Shown here piece after piece: positions 25,884 to 33,818 of a stretch of DNA of 48,159 bases. Positions within the stretch are counted from its first letter, which is position 1; each line of letters starts with the position of its first letter. The notes under the pieces were generated by a model. The model did no database searches. It saw only the letters and a list, made by a program, of their open reading frames with translations, and had not been told where the DNA came from. Origin of the DNA: Oscillospiraceae bacterium (GTDB lineage: Bacteria; Bacillota; Clostridia; Oscillospirales; Oscillospiraceae); NCBI GenBank assembly GCA_015068155.1, contig SVLC01000008.1:1-48159 (forward strand), in the 5' to 3' direction. Position numbers and translations under genes: made by a program.

Positions 25884-27863
25884 TTACGTTTCGTAGAATC
25901 TATCGATGGAGATCACCAGATCGTCCAGCACTTCTTTAATGGATTTTCCTGTGATCTGGGCGCCTGCCGTCGCGGTATTGCCGCCGCCGCCCAGGGGTTC
26001 CAGGATCATCTGCACATTCACATCACCCATACTGCGGGCGGAAATAATGACCCGGTCATTATCGGGATACAGCACGAAGGACGCGGTAATGCCGCAGATG
26101 TTCAGCATTTCATCCGCTGCCTGGGCCGCCAGGACCCGGGTCGTGCCGGTATTCAACGCCGCCACCGCGATCTCCTTGCGATACAGGCGGGCGGATTTGA
26201 TAATCTGATACTTGGCCATGGTCTCCTGGAAGTCATTCTGCAGCAGTTTCTTAACCTCCACCGTATCGGCGCCCATGCGGCGCAGCACAGCAGCCGCTTC
26301 GAAGGTACGCTCGCCGGTGCGGACATTGAAACTCTTGGTATCCAGGAAGATACCTGCCAGCAGGCTCTTGACCTCAATGGGCAGTACATCTTGCTTTTCC
26401 ACAGAGTACTGCAGCAGCTCCGTTACCAGCTCGGAAGCGGAGGATGCGTAGGGTTCGTGGAGATTGACCACCACAGGTTCGATATAATCGGCTGCTCTGC
26501 GGTGATGGTCCACCACGCAGACACGGCTGATGGCGTCCAGCAAAGGACGGCTTTCCACCTGGTCGGGGCGATTGGTATCCACCACCACCAAGGTAGAGCG
26601 GTTATCTGCTATCAGCAGCGCTTCGTCGCCAGAGATAAACACGCCTTCATATTCCGGCACCTTGTAGATCTCTTCCAGCAGTTGGTTTGCCGCATTGCGT
26701 TCCTTGTCAATGACGATGTGGGCCTTCTTACCCTTCTTGCGGCACATACAGCTAATACCCATGGCGGCGCCTACCGCATCCAGGTCCGCATTTTTGTGAC
26801 CCATGATGAACACATGGCTGCTTTGGCCGATGAGCTCCATCAGAGAATTACCGGTGACACGGCTGCGGACCTTGCTTCTGCGATCGGCCTCTTTGGCGCG
26901 ACCGCCGAAGAAGGTGAAGTCCAGCCGGTCTTTAATGACCGCCTGGTCGCCGCCGCGGCTCAGGGCCATTTCAATGGAGAGGGCGGCAAAATTGTAGCTC
27001 TCTTCAAAATTGGCGCCGTCCACGCCCAAACCAAAGGAAATGGATGCCGCCAGGCCAGTGGGGTTGACCACCTGGTGGATATCCTCCAGCAGAGAGAATT
27101 TCTCATTCATGGCGTGTTCCAGATCCCGCTTTTCAAACACCAACAGGTAGCGGTTGCGCTCCAGCTTGCGCAAAAGACCGTGATAAGCCTCTGCCCAGGC
27201 GGTGATGGCATCGTTGATTTGGGCATTCATGGTGGAAATGGCAGACTCGGAAAGGTTCATGGTCAGTTCTTCGTAGTTGTCCACCAGAATAATGGACACC
27301 ACAGGCCGAGAACGGATATACTCGTCCCGAACCTGATACATTTCCGTCAGATCGCTCAGATACAGCACGCCGAAATATGTGCCGACCACATCGTTGGCCC
27401 GGATCGCGCTGCCGTAAACACGGTAGCGGCGGGTGCCAATGGTCACGTCATAAGGATACTCCGTCTTTCCGGAAGCCAGCCAGTCCATGGTGATACCCGG
27501 CAGGACCGCAGTAATATCCTGCTCAGGGATCTGCTGGCGATAGCCGGTAACGGCGGCAAACCGTTCGCTGGCCCATACGATACCGTTATCGCCCAGCCGC
27601 ACCAAAGCCATGGGCAAGGGATTTTCCGCCGTTTTTCCAGTGATGTCCGGAGCGGCAGAAGCATTTTGGATAAAGGTCTGGATCTCCCGGCTGCGGCGGT
27701 TCCGCTCCAGAATATACAGCACCAGCAGCAGCACCGTAACCGCGCCTTCACCGGCCGCCAAATAATACTGCTTCAGCACGGCTGCCGCCGCGCAAAAGCC
27801 CAACATTACGACAAAGCAGGCAATCAAACCCGGCCGCAGCAGCCGGCTCAGTTTCTTTTTCAT
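25884..27863 (-). CDS. gdpP: Cyclic di-AMP phosphodiesterase GdpP (DHH family)
   Basis: GdpP degrades c-di-AMP, which controls potassium, osmotic balance and wall stress. The 659-residue protein has two N-terminal membrane helices (about 8-28 and 33-51), a PAS-like domain (about 70-170), a degenerate GGDEF domain (about 175-300) and a DHH/DHHA1 catalytic pair. Motifs seen are GHKNADLDAVGA (355-366), VVDTNRP and DHH (452-454). In the C-terminal GGGGH motif the His is Asn629 (GGGGNTATAGAQ), which is unusual by my memory of the family. It is the first gene of the operon and has a clear promoter. Confidence 0.95.
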   Translation of the reverse strand: MKKKLSRLLRPGLIACFVVMLGFCAAAAVLKQYYLAAGEGAVTVLLLVLYILERNRRSREIQTFIQNASAAPDITGKTAENPLPMALVRLGDNGIVWASERFAAVTGYRQQIPEQDITAVLPGITMDWLASGKTEYPYDVTIGTRRYRVYGSAIRANDVVGTYFGVLYLSDLTEMYQVRDEYIRSRPVVSIILVDNYEELTMNLSESAISTMNAQINDAITAWAEAYHGLLRKLERNRYLLVFEKRDLEHAMNEKFSLLEDIHQVVNPTGLAASISFGLGVDGANFEESYNFAALSIEMALSRGGDQAVIKDRLDFTFFGGRAKEADRRSKVRSRVTGNSLMELIGQSSHVFIMGHKNADLDAVGAAMGISCMCRKKGKKAHIVIDKERNAANQLLEEIYKVPEYEGVFISGDEALLIADNRSTLVVVDTNRPDQVESRPLLDAISRVCVVDHHRRAADYIEPVVVNLHEPYASSASELVTELLQYSVEKQDVLPIEVKSLLAGIFLDTKSFNVRTGERTFEAAAVLRRMGADTVEVKKLLQNDFQETMAKYQIIKSARLYRKEIAVAALNTGTTRVLAAQAADEMLNICGITASFVLYPDNDRVIISARSMGDVNVQMILEPLGGGGNTATAGAQITGKSIKEVLDDLVISIDRFYET

Positions 27864-27919
27864 ATCGTCGCCTCCTGAAAATGGGCATCATTACCCATAT
27901 TATTCTTATAATCTGTACT

Positions 27920-27948
27920 ATTATAGCAGAGGAAACAAATAAGTGCAA
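27920..27948 (-). promoter_or_regulatory. gdpP operon promoter
   Basis: On the minus strand TTGCAC (27948-27943) and TATAAT (27925-27920) are 17 bases apart, with TGC before the -10. It drives gdpP-rplI-nudix-dnaB-tilS-hpt-ftsH. Confidence 0.78.
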
Positions 27949-27972
27949 CTGCTTTTACAAAAATATACAATA

Positions 27973-28001
27973 TTGACTTTTTTACCCACGCATGAGATAA
28001 T
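27973..28001 (+). promoter_or_regulatory. Promoter of the unknown exported protein gene
   Basis: TTGACT (27973-27978) and GATAAT (27996-28001) are 17 bases apart. It is divergent from the gdpP promoter, with the two -35 boxes about 25 bases apart. Confidence 0.7.
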
Positions 28002-28062
28002 CAATACAGAGATCACCACAGATAAATCCCACGACTTATCAACAGAAAGGAGATTGGATTCT

Positions 28063-28878
28063 ATGCACGAAACGCAAGGCCAGCCCTATCCCGACAACGC
28101 GCCGGAAACCGCACCGGAAAACCCTGGCAGATCCCGTAAAATACGCATTCGTATTGCCGTCTGCGTTGCATTGGTCATCGCCATCGTGGCCAGCGGTTTG
28201 GTGATCTGTTTTTCGGATTCCCTGTCCGTTTTTTCGGATTCTCTGTACATTTGCGGCAAGGATACATTAACGGTGACCATGCCGGGTAATTTCACCAAGG
28301 ATCCCACCGTCTCCGCCGTGATTCTGGAGGAAGGCGTTTATGACCCCGCGCAAGCATTCCTGGGATGGACTAACTTCTACGGCGGCATTCCTACCCAGCT
28401 TTCCGTTGATACCGCAGACTTCCCCGCAGATAAGATCAGCTATTCCATCTGCTGTACAGCAGGCCTTTTCTCCACGGACAACGACGGTTATACCAACGAT
28501 CTTTCTGCGTCGATAGAATGTAAGAATAACCAAACCTTTCATTGGGAGTTGTCCTTCGGCTCGTCTTCGCAAGCGGAAGGACTTTGGTATGACCAGGCAT
28601 ATGACAAGGTTTATTCCAAAATTATCATTTACTGCGAGGGGCATATCATTGGCTACGCCGTTATACGTTACGACCGCATTTATTCGGATGAATGGGCCGA
28701 ATTGCAGCCCGATTTGGCGGACTCCTATGCGCAATACGAAGAACCGATACCTTTGGATGTCTACCACTGTACCCTTGTGAAATCCGTTTCCTTCCCCAAG
28801 ATTTTCGGGAAATATCAGGCAGTTACCGAGGAGTCTGTCCAGCACTACATCCAGCGGACCATCGACAAAGACAACTAA
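28063..28878 (+). CDS. Unknown membrane-anchored exported protein
   Basis: I do not recognise the family. The 271-residue protein has a short Pro-rich cytoplasmic N-terminus, basic residues, one membrane helix (about 30-50) and an extracellular beta-rich domain with aromatic and Asp/Asn-rich stretches. Just after the helix a short direct repeat gives SDSLSVFSDSL; the DNA repeats TTTTCGGATTC. The start ATG at 28063 follows AAAGGAG at ten bases. It has its own promoter and terminator, so it is a single-gene unit between gdpP and RNase J. No catalytic motif or sorting signal is seen. Confidence 0.8.
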   Translation: MHETQGQPYPDNAPETAPENPGRSRKIRIRIAVCVALVIAIVASGLVICFSDSLSVFSDSLYICGKDTLTVTMPGNFTKDPTVSAVILEEGVYDPAQAFLGWTNFYGGIPTQLSVDTADFPADKISYSICCTAGLFSTDNDGYTNDLSASIECKNNQTFHWELSFGSSSQAEGLWYDQAYDKVYSKIIIYCEGHIIGYAVIRYDRIYSDEWAELQPDLADSYAQYEEPIPLDVYHCTLVKSVSFPKIFGKYQAVTEESVQHYIQRTIDKDN

Positions 28879-28887
28879 CGCTATACC

Positions 28888-28918
28888 AGCCACCGGCAGC
28901 AGCCGGTGGCTGCTTTTT
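28888..28918 (+). terminator. Terminator of the unknown exported protein gene
   Basis: A perfect 9-base-pair stem (AGCCACCGG with CCGGTGGCT, 6-base loop) is followed by GCTTTTT. Confidence 0.9.
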
Positions 28919-28965
28919 CCGGGAAAACTTGTCGAAAAAAATTAGTATACATTTGGATCGTTTTG

Positions 28966-28974
28966 TGTTATACT
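28966..28974 (+). promoter_or_regulatory. Extended -10 promoter of RNase J
   Basis: TGTTATACT (28966-28974) is an extended -10. A good -35 is missing at the expected distance. A leader of about 140 bases would precede the TTG start at 29122; I see no known riboswitch in it. Confidence 0.5.
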
Positions 28975-29121
28975 ATCTGCAGTGTGCGCCGGGTGGGCAG
29001 CCCCGGGCAGCTTAAAACAGAAGATTTTGCAGGCGTTTTTCCAAAAAATGGCGGTACGGGGCCGGATTTTGGAGAGCGGTTGCTTATTTGCTTTGCATTT
29101 TTTGAAAGGAGTATAACCAAT

Positions 29122-30777
29122 TTGGCTGAAAAACTGAAAATTATTCCCCTGGGCGGCTTGGACGAGATCGGCAAAAATATCACCGTATTGGAATACGGCA
29201 AGGATATGATCGTAGTAGACTGCGGCCTGGGCTTTCCCGATGAAGATATGTACGGCGTAGATCTGGTGATCCCCGACTTTACCTATTTGGTACAAAACCA
29301 AAAAAAGCTGCGGGGTATGTTCATCACCCACGGTCACGAGGACCATATCGGCTCCATCCCCTACTGCATGCAGCAGGTCAATTGTCCCATCCATGGCACC
29401 GCCATGACCAACGGATTGATCAAGCTGAAGCTGGAGGAGCACAAAATTGCCGACAAGGTCAAGCTCATCACCCACAAACCCGGCGATGTGGTAAAAGCCG
29501 GCTGCTTCAGCGTGGAATTTATCCATGTAAACCATTCCATCGCCGACGCGGTAGCCTTCGCCATCCACACACCGGTAGGCACCGTGGTGATGACCGGCGA
29601 CTTTAAGATCGACCCCACCGCCGGCGAGGGCATGATGGATCTGGCCCGGCTGGGTCAATTGGGCAACGAAGGCGTACTGGCGCTGATGGCCGACTCCACC
29701 AATGTGGAACGGACAGGCTACACCCCCAGCGAAAACACGGTAGCAGAGAGCCTGGACCGGCAATTTAAGAACTGCGACAGCCGCATCATCGTTACCACCT
29801 TCGCCTCCAATATGCACCGCATCCAGGCGGTGCTGTCCATTGCCCGCCGGCACGGCAGAAAAGTGGCCGTCACCGGCCGCAGCATGGAAAATATGTTGAA
29901 GGTGGCCCAGGAACTGGGCTATCTGAATGTTCCGGCAGACACCATCGTGGATATCGCCACCATCAAAAATCTGCCAAAGAACAAGATCGTCATCGTATCC
30001 ACCGGCAGCCAGGGCGAAAATATGTCCGCCCTGCATCGGATGGCCTTCTCCACCCACAAGCAGGTGGATATCGTCGGCGGCGATCGGATCATCATCTCCG
30101 CTTCCGCCATTCCCGGTAACGAGAAAGCGGTTTCCCGGATCATCAACGAGCTGTACCGTAAAGGCGCGGAAGTTGTATACGAAAAGAGCGAGGGGCTGCA
30201 TGTATCCGGCCATGCCTGCCAGGAAGAACTGAAGATCGTCCACGGTCTGGTCAAACCCAAATTCTTCCTGCCGGTTCACGGCGAGCAGCGCCATCTGCAG
30301 ATCCACGGCAAACTGGCAAAATCCATGGGCATGGCCCCCAAAAACATCCTCATCGGCGAAGTTGGCAAGCCTTTTGAACTCAGCAGCCGCAGCTGCAAAC
30401 TGGGCGCAGCCGTGCCTGCCGGCGTGGTGCTGGTGGACGGTACCGGCGTTGGCGAAGTGGGCAGTGTGGTGCTGCGTGACCGCAAGCATCTGGCAGAGGA
30501 CGGCATGATCGTGGTGTGCGTCAATCTCAGCGCCGAAGACGGCGAAGTGATCACCGGCCCGGATATTATCACCCGGGGCTTCATCTATGTGAAGGAGTCG
30601 GAAGAGCTGATGGAAGCGCTGCAGGCCGTGGCCTGGGAGGCCATTGACCGCTGCCAGCGCAAGCGGATCCGGGATTGGACCGCCATTAAAAGCGCCATTA
30701 AAAATGATCTTTCCGGCTATCTGTATAAAACCACCAAGCGCAATCCCATGATCCTGCCCATTATCATGGAGATTTAA
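29122..30777 (+). CDS. rnj: Ribonuclease J
   Basis: RNase J is the metallo-beta-lactamase-fold 5' exonuclease/endonuclease central to mRNA decay in Firmicutes. The 551-residue protein has LGGLDEIGKN near the N-terminus, the zinc motif HGHEDH (70-75), MTGDFKIDPT, the beta-CASP motifs with STGSQGE, and the C-terminal LPVHGEQRHL region. The start is TTG at 29122, ten bases past AAAGGAG; upstream in-frame ATG codons would add a segment alien to the family. I cannot tell J1 from J2. It is monocistronic and ends in a GC-rich hairpin. Confidence 0.96.
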   Translation: MAEKLKIIPLGGLDEIGKNITVLEYGKDMIVVDCGLGFPDEDMYGVDLVIPDFTYLVQNQKKLRGMFITHGHEDHIGSIPYCMQQVNCPIHGTAMTNGLIKLKLEEHKIADKVKLITHKPGDVVKAGCFSVEFIHVNHSIADAVAFAIHTPVGTVVMTGDFKIDPTAGEGMMDLARLGQLGNEGVLALMADSTNVERTGYTPSENTVAESLDRQFKNCDSRIIVTTFASNMHRIQAVLSIARRHGRKVAVTGRSMENMLKVAQELGYLNVPADTIVDIATIKNLPKNKIVIVSTGSQGENMSALHRMAFSTHKQVDIVGGDRIIISASAIPGNEKAVSRIINELYRKGAEVVYEKSEGLHVSGHACQEELKIVHGLVKPKFFLPVHGEQRHLQIHGKLAKSMGMAPKNILIGEVGKPFELSSRSCKLGAAVPAGVVLVDGTGVGEVGSVVLRDRKHLAEDGMIVVCVNLSAEDGEVITGPDIITRGFIYVKESEELMEALQAVAWEAIDRCQRKRIRDWTAIKSAIKNDLSGYLYKTTKRNPMILPIIMEI

Positions 30778-30780
30778 CGG

Positions 30781-30806
30781 CAACGCCGCCCACCCGGGCG
30801 GCGTTG
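30781..30806 (+). terminator. Hairpin after RNase J
   Basis: A perfect 11-base-pair stem (CAACGCCGCCC with GGGCGGCGTTG, 4-base loop) starts 3 bases past the stop codon. The tail is AAATAAAAAG rather than T's, so termination strength is uncertain. Confidence 0.65.
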
Positions 30807-30820
30807 CAAATAAAAAGACA

Positions 30821-31006
30821 AATTGTTGTTTACAGGATAACAGGTGTATGAGAAGCGCGTGTCATCCTGAGGGAGCGAAGCGAGTCGAAGGATCCGTTTC
30901 CTTTTTGAAAATCCACCGAAAAGGACGGATTCTTCGACTTCGCCGCCCATGGGCGGCTTCGCTCAGAATGACATACTCTTTACACTTATCAAGATAAACA
31001 ACAATT
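30821..31006. repeat. Long palindromic repeat with 12-base terminal inverted repeats
   Basis: The element starts AATTGTTGTTTA (30821-30832) and ends with its exact complement TAAACAACAATT (30995-31006). Inside, TGTCATCCTGAG near 30860 faces CTCAGAATGACA near 30962-30973, and GTCGAAGGATCCGT faces ACGGATTCTTCGAC. The whole 186 bases could fold as one long imperfect hairpin. There is no ORF. The core matches the repeat at 45053-45148 and the left end matches 43052-43065. It looks like a non-autonomous MITE-type repeat between RNase J and dus. Confidence 0.8.
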
Positions 31007-31028
31007 CATCACAGAAAGGATCCTGTCT

Positions 31029-31976
31029 ATGCGCTATTACTTCGCGCCCATGGAGGGCATCACCGACAGCATTTTCCGCCGAACCCACGCCAAATACTTT
31101 AGCGGCGTAGACCGCTATTACATGCCCTTCCTCTCCCCCACCGTTCACCGCCAGTTGACCCATAAAGAAGATCGGGAATTGCCCTTTGCCGACACGGAAG
31201 CCTTTTCTGCGGTGCCGCAGATCATCACCAAGGTGGCGGAGGATTTCCTATGGGCCGCCCAAGTCTGCGCTGACCGGGGCTATGACCAGGTCAATCTCAA
31301 CGCAGGCTGTCCCAGCGGAACGGTGGTCAGTAAGGGTAAAGGCAGCGGAATGCTGCGGGATGCGGAGGCTTTGGATGCTTTCCTGGAAAAGATCTTTTCC
31401 CAATCTCCCCTGCCCATTTCCGTCAAGACCCGGCTGGGATTGGACGATCCTGCGGATTTTTACCGGATCCTGGAAGTTTATAACCGCTACCCCATTCAGG
31501 AATTGATCATCCATCCCCGCACCCGAAAGCAGTTTTATGACGGCGATCTGCATATGGATATGTTCCAATATGCCTTGGAAAGCAGCAAGAATCCCCTGTG
31601 TTTCAACGGAGAATTGCGCACGAATACCAATATTTCTGATTTTTCCAAGGATTTCCCCAAAATTGATGCCGTTATGATCGGCAGAGGTCTGATTGCAGAC
31701 CCCGGTATGCTGGATCCCCGCGGCACCACCCGGGAAGCGCTGCAGGCCTTTACGGAGGAACTGACCGAATGCTACATAGCCGCTTTTGGCGGCGCCCGGA
31801 ACGCCATGTTCCGTATGAAGGAAAACTGGAGCTTCCTGCGCCATCGTTTCGTCGGCAGTGAACCGCTGTGGAAACAACTGCGCAAAACCACAGATCTGGG
31901 CGAATACAAAGCCCTCTGCGCCGGTTTTTTCGCCACCCTTCCTTTGGCGGACCCCTACGCGCCCCAACAATGGTAA
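31029..31976 (+). CDS. dus: tRNA-dihydrouridine synthase
   Basis: Dus reduces uridine to dihydrouridine in the tRNA D-loop using FMN. The 315-residue protein has the TIM-barrel start YYFAPMEGITD, the catalytic Cys94 in NLNAGCPSGTV, the FMN/RNA-binding KTRLG and IIHPRTRKQFYDG segments, and VMIGRGLIADP. The start at 31029 follows AAAGGA in ACAGAAAGGATCC. The gene begins 23 bases after the palindromic element; no separate promoter is visible, so it depends on read-through or on the element. It converges with the PpiC gene at a shared hairpin. Confidence 0.94.
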   Translation: MRYYFAPMEGITDSIFRRTHAKYFSGVDRYYMPFLSPTVHRQLTHKEDRELPFADTEAFSAVPQIITKVAEDFLWAAQVCADRGYDQVNLNAGCPSGTVVSKGKGSGMLRDAEALDAFLEKIFSQSPLPISVKTRLGLDDPADFYRILEVYNRYPIQELIIHPRTRKQFYDGDLHMDMFQYALESSKNPLCFNGELRTNTNISDFSKDFPKIDAVMIGRGLIADPGMLDPRGTTREALQAFTEELTECYIAAFGGARNAMFRMKENWSFLRHRFVGSEPLWKQLRKTTDLGEYKALCAGFFATLPLADPYAPQQW

Positions 31977-31978
31977 TA

Positions 31979-32021
31979 AAAAGCTGCCGCGGATTTCCGC
32001 AGCAGCTTTTCTTCTTTTTTT
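31979..32021. terminator. Convergent terminator, dus and PpiC gene
   Basis: A 14-base arm (AAAAGCTGCCGCGG) pairs with CCGCAGCAGCTTTT with one mismatch, followed by CTTCTTTTTTT on the plus strand. The A-run before the left arm gives T's for the opposite direction. Confidence 0.85.
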
Positions 32022-32023
32022 GA

Positions 32024-33628
32024 TCAAGCCAGGCTGACTTCGCCCAGGACGATCTTCTTATAAATGACCTCCATGGGGCAGGCATCCAGGGCGTTCTGGA
32101 CGATCTTCTGCGCCTCTTCGCTCAGCAGATCTGCCCGGGCCTGGGTGACCCAGATATCTTCCTTGCTGATGAAGTAGATGATGTGATAGCCATACTTGGT
32201 GCGAACGATGCCGTAGTCGCCTTCTACACGGATCTCCTCAAAGCACCAGGCGTCAAAGGTCTCCAGCATGTCGCCCTTGGCTACGCCGGTGTAGATGCCG
32301 CCTTCGCTGGCATTGCCGTCAGCGCTATGGGTCTTGGCCAGTTCCGCAAAGGAATCCTCCGTTTTTTCGCCGTTCAGCCACTGATCCAGGATCTCATTGG
32401 CCTTTGCCAGGCAGGCATTCCAGGCCGCCTGGGTGTAGCCGTCGATCAGTTCTTCGGTTTCGCCTTCGCTCTCGCCCTCAGACTGGGTCTGCTCGCCGTC
32501 CTCCTCGGTCAGTTCCTCGATCTTAATGAGGATGTGCCGGATGTCTACGGTGTAGCCGCCGTCCTTGGTGATGTTCTTTTGGGCGTAGGCAGCCTCATTG
32601 GCCGCGAAATAAGCCTCGATCTGCTCCATGGTGGGGTCCAGCTCGCCATAGAGTTCCGCAAAATAGCAGTAGCCCAAGTAATAGGTCTCCATGTAGGCGA
32701 TATAGTCATCCATGGTACAGCCAGGGCCCATGGAGTCCTGCAGCATTTCTTCTGCAGAAGCAAAGCCGTTCTTCAGCGCGGTGGTCTCCATGCTTTCCCG
32801 CAGACCGTCCAGCTCTGCCTGTTCCTCGGCGCTGAGCTGATAGTTGTTCTGCTTTGCCAGCATGGCAAAGGACACATTGCCATGCCACATCTCGATGGCG
32901 CTTTCCAGGAAATACTGCTGCCAGGTGCCGGATTTGTCATAAGCCATTTGCTCATCCAGGGGCGCGGTGTAATCCAGGCCGTAATAGCTCAGATAATAGG
33001 AATTGCTGTTCAGGAAGTCATACACCTGATTCCAGTAGTAGATCTGCAATTCGCCGTTGGTCAGCTCTGCGCCGGGCACGGTGGCAACCACCACATCCCG
33101 CTTCTTCATGGCCTTCTTGGCGCTGACCGTAAAGGAATCCTTGCACAGCACATTGTTTTCTTTGGGAATCAGCCAGCTAAACCACTGACCCACATCCCAG
33201 CCTTTGCCATCCTTGCTGAAATTGCCGCTGATGCCGGCAAACAGCACCACCGCCAGCACCGCCAGTGCAGCCACGCAGCCGCAAAGCGCGGACACAAAAC
33301 GGGCGCGCTTCAGTTCGGCAGACGGGCCAACAGGCTCCTCAGCAGGCTCTTCATCTTCCGTTTCTTCGTCGTCGAATTCTTCATCGTCGAATTCTTCGCC
33401 GTCAAGCGCTTCGTCATCCCATTCCTCGCCGTCGAACTGGGGATCCTGCCGGTGGGGTGTGACCTGAATCACCACTTCCCCTTCCTCTTGCAGGATCTGG
33501 TCCGTCTCAAACACCAGATCTTCGGGATCGATGACGATTGCTTCCTGTTCCGCGCTGTTATTGCCGCCGCAGACAGGGCAGAAATTGCCTTTTAGGGACA
33601 ATTCTTCGTTGCAAAACTTACATTTCAT
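32024..33628 (-). CDS. Membrane-anchored PpiC/SurA-type foldase with zinc ribbon
   Basis: This 534-residue protein has an unusual order. A zinc ribbon (C3, C6, C17, C20) comes first, then a very acidic segment built of six pentapeptides (65-94, consensus FDDEE), one membrane helix (about 110-133), a SurA-N-like helical region (about 187-345), and a parvulin prolyl-isomerase domain (about 361-488, DIRHILIK to TKYGYHIIYF) interrupted by an acidic loop at 371-396. By topology the ribbon is cytoplasmic and the isomerase external, as in PrsA-like foldases, though PrsA is a lipoprotein. SD AGAGGA precedes the ATG. It is monocistronic. Confidence 0.9.
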   Translation of the reverse strand: MKCKFCNEELSLKGNFCPVCGGNNSAEQEAIVIDPEDLVFETDQILQEEGEVVIQVTPHRQDPQFDGEEWDDEALDGEEFDDEEFDDEETEDEEPAEEPVGPSAELKRARFVSALCGCVAALAVLAVVLFAGISGNFSKDGKGWDVGQWFSWLIPKENNVLCKDSFTVSAKKAMKKRDVVVATVPGAELTNGELQIYYWNQVYDFLNSNSYYLSYYGLDYTAPLDEQMAYDKSGTWQQYFLESAIEMWHGNVSFAMLAKQNNYQLSAEEQAELDGLRESMETTALKNGFASAEEMLQDSMGPGCTMDDYIAYMETYYLGYCYFAELYGELDPTMEQIEAYFAANEAAYAQKNITKDGGYTVDIRHILIKIEELTEEDGEQTQSEGESEGETEELIDGYTQAAWNACLAKANEILDQWLNGEKTEDSFAELAKTHSADGNASEGGIYTGVAKGDMLETFDAWCFEEIRVEGDYGIVRTKYGYHIIYFISKEDIWVTQARADLLSEEAQKIVQNALDACPMEVIYKKIVLGEVSLA

Positions 33629-33670
33629 AGTTTTTCCTCTTTCTCCGTAAAACGGATTGGTCGCTTAGCC

Positions 33671-33699
33671 AGTTTATCACGATATACCAGCAATTGCAA
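33671..33699 (-). promoter_or_regulatory. PpiC gene promoter
   Basis: On the minus strand TTGCAA (33699-33694) and TAAACT (33676-33671) are 17 bases apart. It is divergent from the miaB promoter. Confidence 0.7.
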
Positions 33700-33753
33700 G
33701 GGAAATTACAATTTTTTTACAATTAACTTCTTTGGTAAAAAGCGCCGAAATAC

Positions 33754-33782
33754 TTGCAAACAGCATGCAAAAATGTTATAAT
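33754..33782 (+). promoter_or_regulatory. miaB-mutS operon promoter
   Basis: TTGCAA (33754-33759) and TATAAT (33777-33782) are 17 bases apart, with TGT before the -10. The transcript would begin near 33789, about 30 bases before miaB. Confidence 0.82.
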
Positions 33783-33818
33783 ACATCGTTGATATTGTAC
33801 CCTCCAAGGAGTTTGGCT

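Noticed and set aside
19819-27863. gdpP-to-ftsH block as a new system
   Set aside because: gdpP-rplI-dnaB and tilS-hpt-ftsH are known conserved Firmicute groupings; only the inserted Nudix gene and the GdpP Asn are notable.
30821-31006. Palindromic region as a CRISPR array or riboswitch
   Set aside because: There are no regularly spaced direct repeats and no aptamer motif; it is one inverted structure, and its core recurs elsewhere.
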